In this document: piece after piece, positions 1 through 8,495 of the stretch
Numbering within the stretch: the stretch's first letter is position 1
How the letters are laid out: the number at the start of each line of letters is the position of its first letter
Assembly (NCBI GenBank): GCA_965232285.1
Contig: CBDDPL010000004.1
Span: 5,704,001 to 5,768,000, forward strand
DNA length: 64,000 nt
Source: Denitrobaculum sp965232285
GTDB lineage: Bacteria > Pseudomonadota > Alphaproteobacteria > Kiloniellales > Kiloniellaceae
Reading direction: 5' to 3'
Program-made: the position numbers and the translations under genes
The notes under the pieces: generated by a model
Seen by the model: only the letters and a program-made list of their open reading frames with translations
What the model was told of the DNA's origin: nothing
The model's database searches: none

Positions 1-637
1 TGGTCTTTTCCGCAGGGGCATCTTCGGGCGTAGCCTGCACCGCTGCGATCTTGGGTTCCACAGGCTCGGCTTCGCTCTTCGCGTCCCCGTCCTGTTCCAC
101 GGTCTTGCCAGGCGCGTCTGCTTTCGCGGGTGCCTCAGGAATCTGTTCCGCCTCGGCCGTTTTAGCCTCCATGGCGGGCTTCTCGGCGCCATCGGGCGCG
201 TTCTCGTCGTCCTGCGCTGCGACCTCGGCGGGCATCTCCGTCTCTGCCGGCGGGTCCGCCATCTTCTTTTCGGCCGGATCCGGTACCCCTTCGTCGGCGA
301 CAAGTTTTCCGGCGTTGCTGGCCGCTTTGCTCTCTTCGGATGTTGGCGCAGAAGCATCCGCAGCCTTCACCATGGAGTCTTCACCGGCCTTTTGATTTTT
401 ATCCGCATCACCGCTGCCGGCCTGCGCTTCCCTGGCCTCCGGGTCTTCGCTTTTACTGCCGTCCCCGGCTTCCTGCTGGTGATCCGTCTGTTCCGCCTCT
501 TCGTCCTGGGCGGCATCCTCCGCCTTTTCCGCCATCTGCGGCATGGGGTCGGAGAGGTAGACATAGCCGATCCCAGCGGCGAGCACGCCTATGAGGCTTA
601 ACCAGGCGGCGATCAGAGCTATGCGGTTGCGGGCCAG
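1..637 (-). CDS. Membrane-anchored Ala/Glu-rich protein, N-terminal part (possible divergent polysaccharide deacetylase)
   Basis: The frame stays open from about 637 to the window edge, so the C-terminal part is missing. It begins with one hydrophobic segment (IALIAAWLSLIGVLAAGIGY), followed by roughly 180 residues rich in Ala, Glu, Pro, Lys and Asp, typical of a periplasmic linker. No ATG, GTG or TTG lies before the membrane segment. An in-frame stop is two codons upstream of CTG at 637-635, and AAGAAAGG sits ahead of that CTG, so CTG is the likely start. In related alphaproteobacteria the gene after ctpA often encodes a divergent polysaccharide deacetylase with such an N-terminus. The catalytic domain is outside the window, so that name rests on context alone. 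Confidence 0.6.
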   Translation of the reverse strand, partial: MARNRIALIAAWLSLIGVLAAGIGYVYLSDPMPQMAEKAEDAAQDEEAEQTDHQQEAGDGSKSEDPEAREAQAGSGDADKNQKAGEDSMVKAADASAPTSEESKAASNAGKLVADEGVPDPAEKKMADPPAETEMPAEVAAQDDENAPDGAEKPAMEAKTAEAEQIPEAPAKADAPGKTVEQDGDAKSEAEPVEPKIAAVQATPEDAPAEKT

Positions 638-850
638 TGTTCAGCGCCTTTCTTATGGATGCCGGCTCTTCTGGTCAGAGGGAACGCGGGAAAGCAGGTC
701 TCTAAAATCCAAGACAATATGCCAAACAAGAGGTTAATTCTGTGTTGCCCCCGCACCGAAGGATGGCTCTTTCCACGGTATTTTATAGGGGAACGCCCGG
801 CCGCCTACCCTAGAGACCAAGCGATCCGCAGCTTTACTTCGTTGTTTCGG

Positions 851-903
851 AAAAAGCAGTGCCCTGGCATCGAAACCCGAAGGAGATCGATTCCAGGGCA
901 CTG
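851..903 (-). terminator. Rho-independent terminator after ctpA
   Basis: Perfect 11-bp arms (857-867 CAGTGCCCTGG and 893-903) are extended inward by a second 5-bp pairing across one mismatch. On the minus strand the hairpin is followed by GCTTTTT. It lies 8 bp beyond the ctpA stop, so the upstream operon probably ends here and the next minus-strand gene has its own promoter. Confidence 0.85.
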
Positions 904-910
904 ATCCTTG

Positions 911-2212
911 TTAGTTCGTCGTGCGCTCGCTGAAGAGCGACAGGCCGCGCAGCAGGTCGACGGCGCGTGCCAACTGATAGTCCGTGGGCTCTTCATTTTC
1001 GCTGGTGGCCGCAGGATCGTCAGAATTCGGCTGCGCCTCTTCGCCGCCGCCGCTGGTGCCCGGATTGGCCAGGGCGCCACGAAGGTCCGCCTCACTGCGC
1101 TGAGGGCCGGCGGCAAGCGTCTCGATGCGGGCCTGCTCCACCTCGATGTCAGGGACAATTCCGGTCGCCTGGATCGACGCGCCCGAGGGCGTGAAGTAGC
1201 GGGCCGTGGTCAGACGCATGGCGCCGTGCCCCGCCAGGGGGATGATGGTCTGGACCGAGCCCTTGCCGAAGGACTTGGTGCCCAGAATGATGGCGCGGCG
1301 GTGATCCTGCAGGGCGCCGGCCACGATCTCCGAAGCGGAGGCGGAGCCGCCGTTGATCAGGACGACGATCGGCAGGCCGTTCACCAGGTCGCCGGCGCGG
1401 GCGTTGTAGCGCTGCGTGTCCTCCGACTCCCGGCCGCGGGTCGAGACGATCTCACCCTGCTCCAGAAAAGCGTCGGAGATCGAGATGGCTTCGGTCAGCA
1501 GGCCGCCCGGATTATTGCGCAGATCGAGCACCAGGCCGGAGAACGTGCCGCCGAGTTCCTCCTTGATCTCCTTGATCGCCCGTTCCACGCCCGGTGTGGT
1601 CTGTTCGTTGAAGGAGGTGACCCGGACATAGCCGATGTTGCCTTCAACGCGGCTGCGCACCGAACGGACTTTGATCACGTCGCGGGTGATGACCAGGTCG
1701 AAGGGATCGACGCCCTCGCGCCGGATGGTCACCTTCAGGTCGGTGTTGACCAGGCCGCGCATGCGCTCGACGGCCTCTGCCAGGGTCAGGCCCTGGACGG
1801 CTTCACCATCCAGGTGGGTGATGTAGTCGCCGGCCTGCACGCCGGCGCGGAAGGCCGGGGTGTCGTCGATCGGGGACACGACTTTGACGTAGCCGTTCTC
1901 CATGGTGACTTCGATGCCCAGGCCGCCAAACTCGCCGCGGGTCTGCACCCGCATGTCCTTGAAGGACTTTTCGTTCAGATAGCTGGAGTGCGGATCCAGG
2001 TGGGAGAGCATGCCCTGGATGGCCGACTCGATCAGCTCTTCGTCCGTCGCCTGTTCGACATAGTCGGAGCGGACCCGCTCGAAGACGTCACCGAAGAGTT
2101 TGAGCTGCCTGTAGGTTTCGGAGTGCTTTTCGCTGTCCTGCGCGGCAGCGCCGCCGAGCGGGAGTAGAAGGGCCACTGCGGCCAGGGCGGCCGCTTTCTG
2201 CAGTTTGCGCAT
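911..2212 (-). CDS. ctpA: S41-family C-terminal processing peptidase (CtpA)
   Basis: A periplasmic serine protease that trims or degrades proteins from their C-termini. It has a signal peptide (residues 1-25, cleaved after AAA), a helical N-terminal region, a PDZ domain (about 85-165) that binds the substrate tail, and the S41 peptidase core. The core shows NGGSASASEI (about 287-296) and GTKSFGKGSVQ (311-321). By family comparison the catalytic dyad is Ser292 and Lys317, 25 residues apart as in known CtpA and Prc. The Pro- and Glu-rich C-terminal tail after residue 370 is variable. The start overlaps the envC stop by one base, so the two are translationally coupled. In other bacteria the pair controls peptidoglycan hydrolases during division. 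Confidence 0.95.
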   Translation of the reverse strand: MRKLQKAAALAAVALLLPLGGAAAQDSEKHSETYRQLKLFGDVFERVRSDYVEQATDEELIESAIQGMLSHLDPHSSYLNEKSFKDMRVQTRGEFGGLGIEVTMENGYVKVVSPIDDTPAFRAGVQAGDYITHLDGEAVQGLTLAEAVERMRGLVNTDLKVTIRREGVDPFDLVITRDVIKVRSVRSRVEGNIGYVRVTSFNEQTTPGVERAIKEIKEELGGTFSGLVLDLRNNPGGLLTEAISISDAFLEQGEIVSTRGRESEDTQRYNARAGDLVNGLPIVVLINGGSASASEIVAGALQDHRRAIILGTKSFGKGSVQTIIPLAGHGAMRLTTARYFTPSGASIQATGIVPDIEVEQARIETLAAGPQRSEADLRGALANPGTSGGGEEAQPNSDDPAATSENEEPTDYQLARAVDLLRGLSLFSERTTN

Positions 2213-3642
2213 TAACCTCGTACCTTATCGCCAGTTGCCGCCAACCAAGGCAGCGGATTGATCGGTTGTCCGTTTCTACGGAGTTCTAAGTAGAGTTCTG
2301 GTTTTCGAACCCCGTCGCCGGTCATTACGCCGATCGGCTCTCCCGCTAGTATCCATTGGCCTTCAATCGCGTCCACGCGTTCGATGCCGGCCAATAGAGT
2401 ATGATATCGTTTGCCGTGCTCTATGATCAAGATACGGCCGTAGCCGCGGAAATCTCCCGCATAGACCACTTTCCCATCGAACGGCGCGATGACCTGTGCG
2501 CCTTCGCGCGTCGCAATGCTTATGCCCTTTGAGGCCTCGCCGCCGCTTTCGACCCGCTGGCCATAGCGTCGCAGAAGCCGGCCATGAACCGGCATCAAAA
2601 GTTCGTTACGAGCGTTCGCGGGGAAGCTGCGTATGTTTGCCGGCCGCTCCAACTGCGCCGGGTTCGGCAGGGCGGCGGCCAGTTGCTGCTGCGCACTGTT
2701 GGCTTGCGCCTGCCGGGCATTCTCGGCCTGTGCCTGCCGGGCGCGCGTAGCCTGACGCTCCTCTTCCCGCGCTGCGGCCGCCTTGCGGGCTTCCTCCCGC
2801 TCCAGTTGGCGTTTCTGCTCCTGCTGCAGGGCCTGCCGGCGCGCCTGCTCCCGTTCGGCGGCTTCCCGAGCCGCCCGTTCGCGCTGCGCGGCCTCGCGCT
2901 CGATCTTTTGGATCAGGTCGCGCAGGTCCGCGGCCTCACGCGCCAGCCGTGCCATGCGCTGCTCGCTGGCGGCCTGCTGTTCGGCGGTGCGGGACTGCAG
3001 GCGACGCTTCTGGTCGATCAGGGCGGTCAGGGTCTTGCGTTCGTCGCTCAGTTTCCGGCTGGCGGCGCTGACCTCCACGCCTTCGCGCTCGATCCGCACG
3101 CGCAGCCGCTCCAGCTCGTCGAGATCATGCTTCAAGAGGTCGGCTTTGCGCTCAAGCGCCGGGACCGCAACCTTCAGGAGGGTCGCTGAGCGCACCGCAT
3201 CGAGGGGCGAGCCGGGGGCGGCCACCAGGGCCTCGGGCGGAAGCAACGCGATACGCTGCAGGGCGCCCAAGGTACGGCCCAACTGATGCCGCTGGCGCTT
3301 CAGGGCCTCGGACTTGCTGCGCTCTTCTTCTTCGAGGCTTACGATGGTTTCCTCGATCGCAGAAAGTTCCGATTCCAGGGTCAGGGTCTTGCGCGCCACA
3401 TTGATCATGCGGCCTTTCAGCAGGCGCAGTTCGATCCTGACTTCCTCGGATTTCCGGGCCAGGTTTTCCGTGTCGGCCCGGCTGCGCTCCAGATCCCGCT
3501 CGATATTCCGCAGATCGGGGGACTGCCCCTTGGCGGACTGAGCAAAACCGGGGACCGGGACCAAAGCTACAGTCATAGCCGTTGCCGCTGCGACCCAGCG
3601 GATCGCATTCGTTCGCCGGGGCGCGAACAGGCCTGCCATCAT
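2212..3642 (-). CDS. envC: Murein hydrolase activator EnvC-like protein (M23/LytM domain)
   Basis: A periplasmic peptidoglycan-associated protein. It has a signal peptide (about 1-34, ending PGFAQ), a long coiled coil very rich in Arg, Glu, Gln and Ala (about 40-320), and a C-terminal LytM/M23 domain (about 345-470: LMPVHGRLLRRYG, GISIATREGAQVIAPFDGKV, YHTLLAGIERVDAIEGQWI). The classical HxxxD and HxH zinc ligands are incomplete: GRLLRRYG lacks the first motif and HTL replaces HxH. This is the EnvC type, which activates amidases rather than cutting peptidoglycan. The 3' end overlaps ctpA by one base, and its ATG overlaps the end of gpmI. Confidence 0.92.
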   Translation of the reverse strand: MMAGLFAPRRTNAIRWVAAATAMTVALVPVPGFAQSAKGQSPDLRNIERDLERSRADTENLARKSEEVRIELRLLKGRMINVARKTLTLESELSAIEETIVSLEEEERSKSEALKRQRHQLGRTLGALQRIALLPPEALVAAPGSPLDAVRSATLLKVAVPALERKADLLKHDLDELERLRVRIEREGVEVSAASRKLSDERKTLTALIDQKRRLQSRTAEQQAASEQRMARLAREAADLRDLIQKIEREAAQRERAAREAAEREQARRQALQQEQKRQLEREEARKAAAAREEERQATRARQAQAENARQAQANSAQQQLAAALPNPAQLERPANIRSFPANARNELLMPVHGRLLRRYGQRVESGGEASKGISIATREGAQVIAPFDGKVVYAGDFRGYGRILIIEHGKRYHTLLAGIERVDAIEGQWILAGEPIGVMTGDGVRKPELYLELRRNGQPINPLPWLAATGDKVRG

Positions 3643-5213
3643 TCGGCGGCCGCCCCAGACGCGGTTTCGGCCGCGACGATCAGTGAGCGGCCGGTCATCT
3701 CCGCCGGGGCGGGAAGCTGCATCAGCGCGAGAAGGCTGGGCGCGATATCCGCCAGACGTCCGTCCTGCAGAGCCGTAACGCCGGCCGGCGGATTCACCAG
3801 CAGCAGCGGCACCCTGTTCATGGTGTGCGCCGTATGGGGCTGGCCGGTGGCGGGATCCAGCATCTGCTCCGCATTGCCGTGGTCCGCCGTCACCAGCATG
3901 GTGCCGCCGGCGCGCTCGATCGCCGCTTCCAGCCGACCGACAGAGCTGTCGACCGTCTCCACCGCCTTGATCGCGGCGGTCAGATCGCCGGTATGACCGA
4001 CCATATCGCCGTTGGCGTAGTTGCAGACGATGAGGCCGAATTCACCTGATTCGATCGCCGCGCAGAGCTTGTCGGTCACTTCCGGGGCCGACATCTCCGG
4101 CTGCAGGTCATAGGTCGCCACATCCGGCGAGGGCACCAGAATGCGCTCTTCGCCCTGGAAGACCTCCTCCCGGCCGCCGTTGAAAAAGAAGGTCACATGG
4201 GCGTACTTCTCCGTCTCGGCGATGCGGAGCTGTTTCAGGCCTTTGGAGGAAACCACCTCGCCCAGAGTATCGGTCAGGTCCGCCGGCGGGAAGATCGTGG
4301 ACATAAAGGCATTGAGCTGGCTGGCGTATTCCACCATGCCTGCTGCGGCGGAAAAGCCGACGCTCCGCCTGCGCTCGAAGCCGTCGAAGTCGGGATCCAG
4401 CAGCGCCGTGAGGATTTCCCGCGCCCGGTCGGCGCGGAAGTTCGCCATCAGCAGGCCGTCCCCCTCCGCCATGCCGGCGTAATCGCCGATCACGGTGGGG
4501 AGCAGGAATTCATCGTTCTCGTCCCGGGCGTAACCCTGCTCCACGGCCTTTAAGGCCGTCTCCGCGCGCTCGCTCTCGGGATCGTCTCGCCCCTCGACGA
4601 GGGCGTGATAGGCTTTCGTGACCCGGTTCCAGCGATTATCCCGGTCCATGGCGTAGTAGCGGCCGGAAACCGTGCCGAACGTCGCCTTGGGCGCATCCGC
4701 CAGAAAGTCTTCCAGGAAGCCGGCGGCGGAGCGCGGCGGCGTGTCCCGCCCGTCCAAAAAGGCATGGACGATCACTTCGATGCCCATCGCCTGCAGGCTT
4801 TCGACCAGTTTGGCGATGTGTTTCTGATGCGAATGCACGCCACCGGGTGACAGCAGACCCATGATATGCGCCTTGCCGCCCTTGGCCTTGACCGCCTCGG
4901 CGAATTCGACCAGCCGCGGCGAAGTCTCGAAGGAGCCGTCCGCAATTGCGGCATCGATCCGCGGCAGGTCCTGCATGACCACCCGGCCGGCGCCCAGGTT
5001 CATATGGCCGACTTCCGAGTTGCCCATCTGGCCGACGGGCAGTCCGACCTCCAGTTCCGAAGCGTCGATCAGGGCCTTGGGGCAGGTCTGCGCGAGGCGG
5101 TCCATGACCGGCGTCTTGCCGATGCAGATCGCGTTGTGTTCACAGTTCTCTCTGTGCCCCCAGCCGTCGAGAATGCAGAGGACTACGGGGCGGGGCGGAT
5201 TCAGGCTGCTCAT
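3639..5213 (-). CDS. gpmI: 2,3-bisphosphoglycerate-independent phosphoglycerate mutase
   Basis: Interconverts 3- and 2-phosphoglycerate in glycolysis using two metal ions (usually Mn2+) and a phosphoserine intermediate. The N-terminus PVVLCILDGWG carries the first metal-binding Asp, and QMGNSEVGHMNLGAGR carries the catalytic serine. HAFLDGRDTPPRSA, NFRADRARE, YANGDMVGHTG and VTADHGNAEQM complete the alkaline-phosphatase-like metal sites. The length from the chosen ATG (524 aa) fits the family (about 510 aa). The ATG at 5213 is preferred over an upstream in-frame ATG at 5282 because family homology begins just after it. It is the promoter-proximal gene of the gpmI-envC-ctpA unit. Confidence 0.97.
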   Translation of the reverse strand: MSSLNPPRPVVLCILDGWGHRENCEHNAICIGKTPVMDRLAQTCPKALIDASELEVGLPVGQMGNSEVGHMNLGAGRVVMQDLPRIDAAIADGSFETSPRLVEFAEAVKAKGGKAHIMGLLSPGGVHSHQKHIAKLVESLQAMGIEVIVHAFLDGRDTPPRSAAGFLEDFLADAPKATFGTVSGRYYAMDRDNRWNRVTKAYHALVEGRDDPESERAETALKAVEQGYARDENDEFLLPTVIGDYAGMAEGDGLLMANFRADRAREILTALLDPDFDGFERRRSVGFSAAAGMVEYASQLNAFMSTIFPPADLTDTLGEVVSSKGLKQLRIAETEKYAHVTFFFNGGREEVFQGEERILVPSPDVATYDLQPEMSAPEVTDKLCAAIESGEFGLIVCNYANGDMVGHTGDLTAAIKAVETVDSSVGRLEAAIERAGGTMLVTADHGNAEQMLDPATGQPHTAHTMNRVPLLLVNPPAGVTALQDGRLADIAPSLLALMQLPAPAEMTGRSLIVAAETASGAAAE

Positions 5214-5387
5214 ATCGGCAGTTATAGGCTCATTTCCCAAGGATCTACAGTGTTTTTGCCGCAGCTTCAGCGGCAGGGCCACCTGGTTTCGGCCAGTCGG
5301 TCCCTGACTATGACTCCGGGCCTTTGCAATATGGTTAATAAATTCTCTTTTGCCCGAATCTTTCCTGCGGGATTCTTCCCTGGGAGA

Positions 5388-5846
5388 TTACTCCCGGTGA
5401 TAGGGATGTCCGGCCAGGATCGACTGGGCCCGGTAGAGTTGTTCGGCCAGCAGGGCACGGACCATCATATGAGGCCAGGTCATGCGGCCAAAAGAAAGGC
5501 TGCGTGCGGCCGCCGCGCGCAGGCTCTCATCCAGACCGTCCGCGCCGCCGATCACGAAGGCGAGGTCCTGAACGCCCTCATCCCGCCATTGGCCGATCAT
5601 CTGTGCGAACTCCGGACTGCTGAGATTCTTGCCGCGTTCGTCGAGCACGACGAGGGTGGACGCTTTGGGGATGGCGGCGCGCAACAACTCGGCCTCGCGC
5701 AGCTTGAGCTGGGCCGTGGGCAGAGGTTTGCGCTCTTCCACCTCGCGCAGGGAAAAGGGCCAGTTCAGGCGCTTGATGTAGTGTTCGTAGAGATCGCGCG
5801 TCGGGCCGGACTTATCCCGGCCGACCGCAGCCAGGGTAATACGCAT
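5388..5846 (-). CDS. rlmH: 23S rRNA (pseudouridine1915-N3)-methyltransferase
   Basis: A SPOUT-class SAM-dependent methyltransferase that methylates pseudouridine 1915 in helix 69 of 23S rRNA on assembled ribosomes. The 152-aa product starts MRITLAAVGRDKSG and is near the usual 155 aa. Visible family motifs are VVLDERGKNLSSPEFAQMI, FVIGGADGL (the trefoil-knot SAM loop) and the C-terminal PHMMVRALLAEQLYRA. The ATG at 5846 is chosen because the upstream in-frame extension is not conserved-looking. It follows rsfS, the usual pairing of two ribosome-acting genes. Confidence 0.96.
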   Translation of the reverse strand: MRITLAAVGRDKSGPTRDLYEHYIKRLNWPFSLREVEERKPLPTAQLKLREAELLRAAIPKASTLVVLDERGKNLSSPEFAQMIGQWRDEGVQDLAFVIGGADGLDESLRAAAARSLSFGRMTWPHMMVRALLAEQLYRAQSILAGHPYHRE

Positions 5847-6005
5847 TGTCTGCCTTTTCGCCGGGCTTCTGGATCCGTGCAGTTCAAAAGGGGTCTGGAG
5901 CGCTATCCCATAGAGACCGGAATCAAAAGACCAGTGTTTCGCCCGCAAAAGCGCGCGAATACCACAAGTTCTCCGGCCCTGCTGCCCGTAGGGCGCCGGG
6001 CTAGG

Positions 6006-6524
6006 TTAGGCCGTCCCGGCGCTCGCGACAGTCTCCGGCAGGTCGACGCCCCACATCTTTTCCAGATTGTAAAAGGCACGCACTTCCGGACGGAACAGGT
6101 GAACGATTACGTCACCGCCGTCGATCAGGACCCAGTCGCAGCGCTCGGCACCTTCAACCTTGGCGCCCGTCACACCGGCCGACTTCATCGCACGGCTCAA
6201 ATGATCCGCCATGGCGCTCACCTGTCTTTGTGAACGGCCGCTGGCGATGACCATGTAGTCGGCGATGCTGGATTTGTCGGCTAACTCGATCACGACAAGG
6301 TCTTCGGCTTTGTCGTCTTCGAGGGATGACTGGACCACTTGGAGCAGATGCTTGCTGGACGCGAGAACGTCCTGCTTACCGGCCTTGGAGGCCTTGGTTT
6401 CGCTTAGGATGGTCTTATCTCTCCGTTTCTCAGTCCTTGCCTTCGTCCAGAACGCGCTCCGCGTCCGGGACGCTCTTCGTCGCCCGTTCCTGCGCCGCCC
6501 GCATCGCCGTCGACGATTGGGCAT
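6006..6524 (-). CDS. rsfS: Ribosome silencing factor RsfS
   Basis: Binds ribosomal protein L14 and blocks subunit joining when nutrients are low. The conserved core runs from LLQVVQSSLEDDKAEDLVVIEL to the C-terminal VIVHLFRPEVRAFYNLEKMWG, with DYMVIASGRSQRQVSAMADHL in between. The start is unclear. The only ATG upstream of the core is at 6524, which makes a 95-bp overlap with nadD and an Arg-rich, unfamily-like N-terminus. No GTG or TTG lies between it and the core. An ATC codon at 6410 is preceded by GGAGAG at a workable distance. The true protein is therefore probably shorter than annotated. Confidence 0.9.
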   Translation of the reverse strand: MPNRRRRCGRRRNGRRRASRTRSAFWTKARTEKRRDKTILSETKASKAGKQDVLASSKHLLQVVQSSLEDDKAEDLVVIELADKSSIADYMVIASGRSQRQVSAMADHLSRAMKSAGVTGAKVEGAERCDWVLIDGGDVIVHLFRPEVRAFYNLEKMWGVDLPETVASAGTA

Positions 6525-7122
6525 TCAGCCGGTTATGGAGGAATACCCAGGCGGGTGGTGCGTGTTCCGCGAGGCGTTTACTATCGCCTTTACGCCAGCG
6601 GAACCGGGCAAAACGCCGGGCTGCCTTGGCAGCCAACGCTCTTAAAGAATAGGTCGGGCGGTCAAAAACCGCAATGGCCATGGTGTTAAAGATTTTGGAC
6701 CAATCCTGCCAGCGGTCGATCTGGATCAGGTTGTCCGCCCCCATTAACCATACAAAATGCACCCTGGGAAAGCGCCGGACCAGCAGCCGCAGGGTCTCCG
6801 CCGTATAGGCCGTGCCGAATACGGTTTCCAGGGTCGTGACCCGGATCTTCGGGTTGCGAAGCAGGCTGGCGGCGGTTTCCGCCCGCTTCTCCTGCGGGGC
6901 CATGCCGCTGCTCGATTTCAGTGGATTTTGCGGCGACACCAGCCACCAGACCTCATCGAGGCCGAGGCGCCGGAGCGCTTCCTCGCTGATGGCGACGTGA
7001 CCCTCGTGCGCCGGATTGAAGGAGCCGCCGAGCAGTCCAATCCGCTGGCCGGGCGCCGGCAGCCGGCCGCCAAGCCGGCGGCCCATACGACTCAGGCTCG
7101 GATGCTGGTTCGCTTTACGCAT
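6430..7122 (-). CDS. nadD: Nicotinate-nucleotide adenylyltransferase
   Basis: Transfers AMP from ATP to nicotinate mononucleotide, giving deamido-NAD. The nucleotidyltransferase signature is IGLLGGSFNPAHEGHVAIS near residues 28-46. VSPQNPLKSSSG, WLMGADNLIQIDRW and, near the C-terminus, SSTAMR (the ISST-type ATP-binding motif) also match. The ATG at 7122 gives 230 aa, with 34 bp between it and the proA stop. A longer in-frame ATG at 7188 would overlap proA. The 3' end overlaps the nominal start of rsfS. Confidence 0.95.
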   Translation of the reverse strand: MRKANQHPSLSRMGRRLGGRLPAPGQRIGLLGGSFNPAHEGHVAISEEALRRLGLDEVWWLVSPQNPLKSSSGMAPQEKRAETAASLLRNPKIRVTTLETVFGTAYTAETLRLLVRRFPRVHFVWLMGADNLIQIDRWQDWSKIFNTMAIAVFDRPTYSLRALAAKAARRFARFRWRKGDSKRLAEHAPPAWVFLHNRLNAQSSTAMRAAQERATKSVPDAERVLDEGKD

Positions 7123-7156
7123 AAAGGCTGTGTCTTGGATCTCTGAGGCCGCTCTT

Positions 7157-8446
7157 TCAGGGCCGGACCTGACCCTGGCCGCGCACAACGTACTTATGGC
7201 TGGTCAACTGGTCGGCACCGACCGGGCCGCGCGCGTGCAGCTTGCCGGTGGAAATCCCGATTTCCGCGCCCATACCGAATTCGCCGCCGTCCGCATACTG
7301 GGTCGAGGCGTTATGCATGACGATGGCCGCGTCGACCCGCTGCAGGAAACTCTGCGCGCTGGCCGGGTCTTCGGTGATGATGGCCTCGGTGTGGTGGGAA
7401 CCGTGACGGTTGATATGGGCCACGGCGTCGTCTAGATCCTCCACGACCTTCACGGAAATGATGGAATCGAGGTACTCGGTGTCCCAGTCCTGGGACTCCG
7501 CGGTCTTGACGGACGCGCCGATGTCCAGGGCCTGCACCGTCTCGTCGCCGCGAATTTCACAGCCGGCCTCGACCAGCCCCTTCAGAACGCCGGGCAGGTG
7601 GCTCTCGACGGCGGCGCGGTCGACCAGCAGGGTCTCGGTGGCGCCGCAGATGCCGGTGCGCCGCATCTTGGCGTTCACCGTGATCTCGCGGGCCATGTCG
7701 GGGTTGGCGGCGCCGTGAATGTAGGTATGACAAAGCCCGTCGAGGTGGGCCATGACCGGGATCCGGCTCTCTCGCTGCACCCGCTCGATCAGGCCGCGGC
7801 CACCCCGGGGCACGATCAGGTCGATATAGTCGTTCAGGGTCAGCATGATGCCCACTGCCGCCCGGTCGGTCGTCGGCAGGCGCTGGATCGCCGCCTCGGG
7901 CAGGCCGGCCTCCTTCAGGCCCGCCTGCAGGCAGTCGAGGATCGCGCCCGAGGAATGGGCTGATTCAGAGCCGCCGCGCAGAATGGCCGCGTTGCCCGAT
8001 TTCAGGCAAAGGCCGCCGGCATCGGCCGTCACATTGGGCCGGCTCTCGTAGATGATGCCAATCACGCCCAGGGGTACCGCCACCTTGGCGATCTGCAGGC
8101 CGTTGGGGCGTTCGCGCTCCTCCAGAACCTTGCCCAGGGGATCCGGGAAGTCGGCAATGGCCTCCAGGCCCTTCGCCATGCCTTCGATGCGGTCCGGGTT
8201 CAGCAGCAGGCGGTCGAGCATGGCCGAAGAGAGACCTTTTTCTTCCGCCGCCGCCATATCCTTCGCGTTGGCGGCAAGGATTTCTTCCGAGCGGCTGCGC
8301 AGGGCTTCCGCGGCCGCCGTGAGCGCCCGGTTCTTCTGCTCCGGTCCGGCCAGCGCCAGTTCAGCGGCGGCGGCCCGGGCCGCGCGGCCCAGCTCGTTCA
8401 TTTCGCTGACGAGATCGTCGCGCAATACAGCGGTTTCGGCAGTCAT
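7157..8446 (-). CDS. proA: Glutamate-5-semialdehyde dehydrogenase (gamma-glutamyl phosphate reductase)
   Basis: Second step of proline synthesis: reduces gamma-glutamyl phosphate with NADPH to glutamate-5-semialdehyde. It has an aldehyde-dehydrogenase fold of 429 aa, the family's usual length. Visible signatures are VPLGVIGIIYESRPNVTADAG, LKSGNAAILRGGSE, DLIVPRGGRGLI, the active-site cysteine in RRTGICGATETLLVD, and NASTQYADGGEFGMGAEIGIST. It follows proB by about 50 bp and is probably co-transcribed with it. Confidence 0.97.
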   Translation of the reverse strand: MTAETAVLRDDLVSEMNELGRAARAAAAELALAGPEQKNRALTAAAEALRSRSEEILAANAKDMAAAEEKGLSSAMLDRLLLNPDRIEGMAKGLEAIADFPDPLGKVLEERERPNGLQIAKVAVPLGVIGIIYESRPNVTADAGGLCLKSGNAAILRGGSESAHSSGAILDCLQAGLKEAGLPEAAIQRLPTTDRAAVGIMLTLNDYIDLIVPRGGRGLIERVQRESRIPVMAHLDGLCHTYIHGAANPDMAREITVNAKMRRTGICGATETLLVDRAAVESHLPGVLKGLVEAGCEIRGDETVQALDIGASVKTAESQDWDTEYLDSIISVKVVEDLDDAVAHINRHGSHHTEAIITEDPASAQSFLQRVDAAIVMHNASTQYADGGEFGMGAEIGISTGKLHARGPVGADQLTSHKYVVRGQGQVRP

Positions 8447-8495
8447 GGTCGGGTCCTCGGTTTAGGGTTTCTCTATTTTGACGACCCAGACGGCG

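Noticed and set aside
908..2167. 419-codon plus-strand frame opposite ctpA
   Set aside because: ctpA on the minus strand has a signal peptide, a PDZ domain and a catalytic dyad; the plus frame has none.
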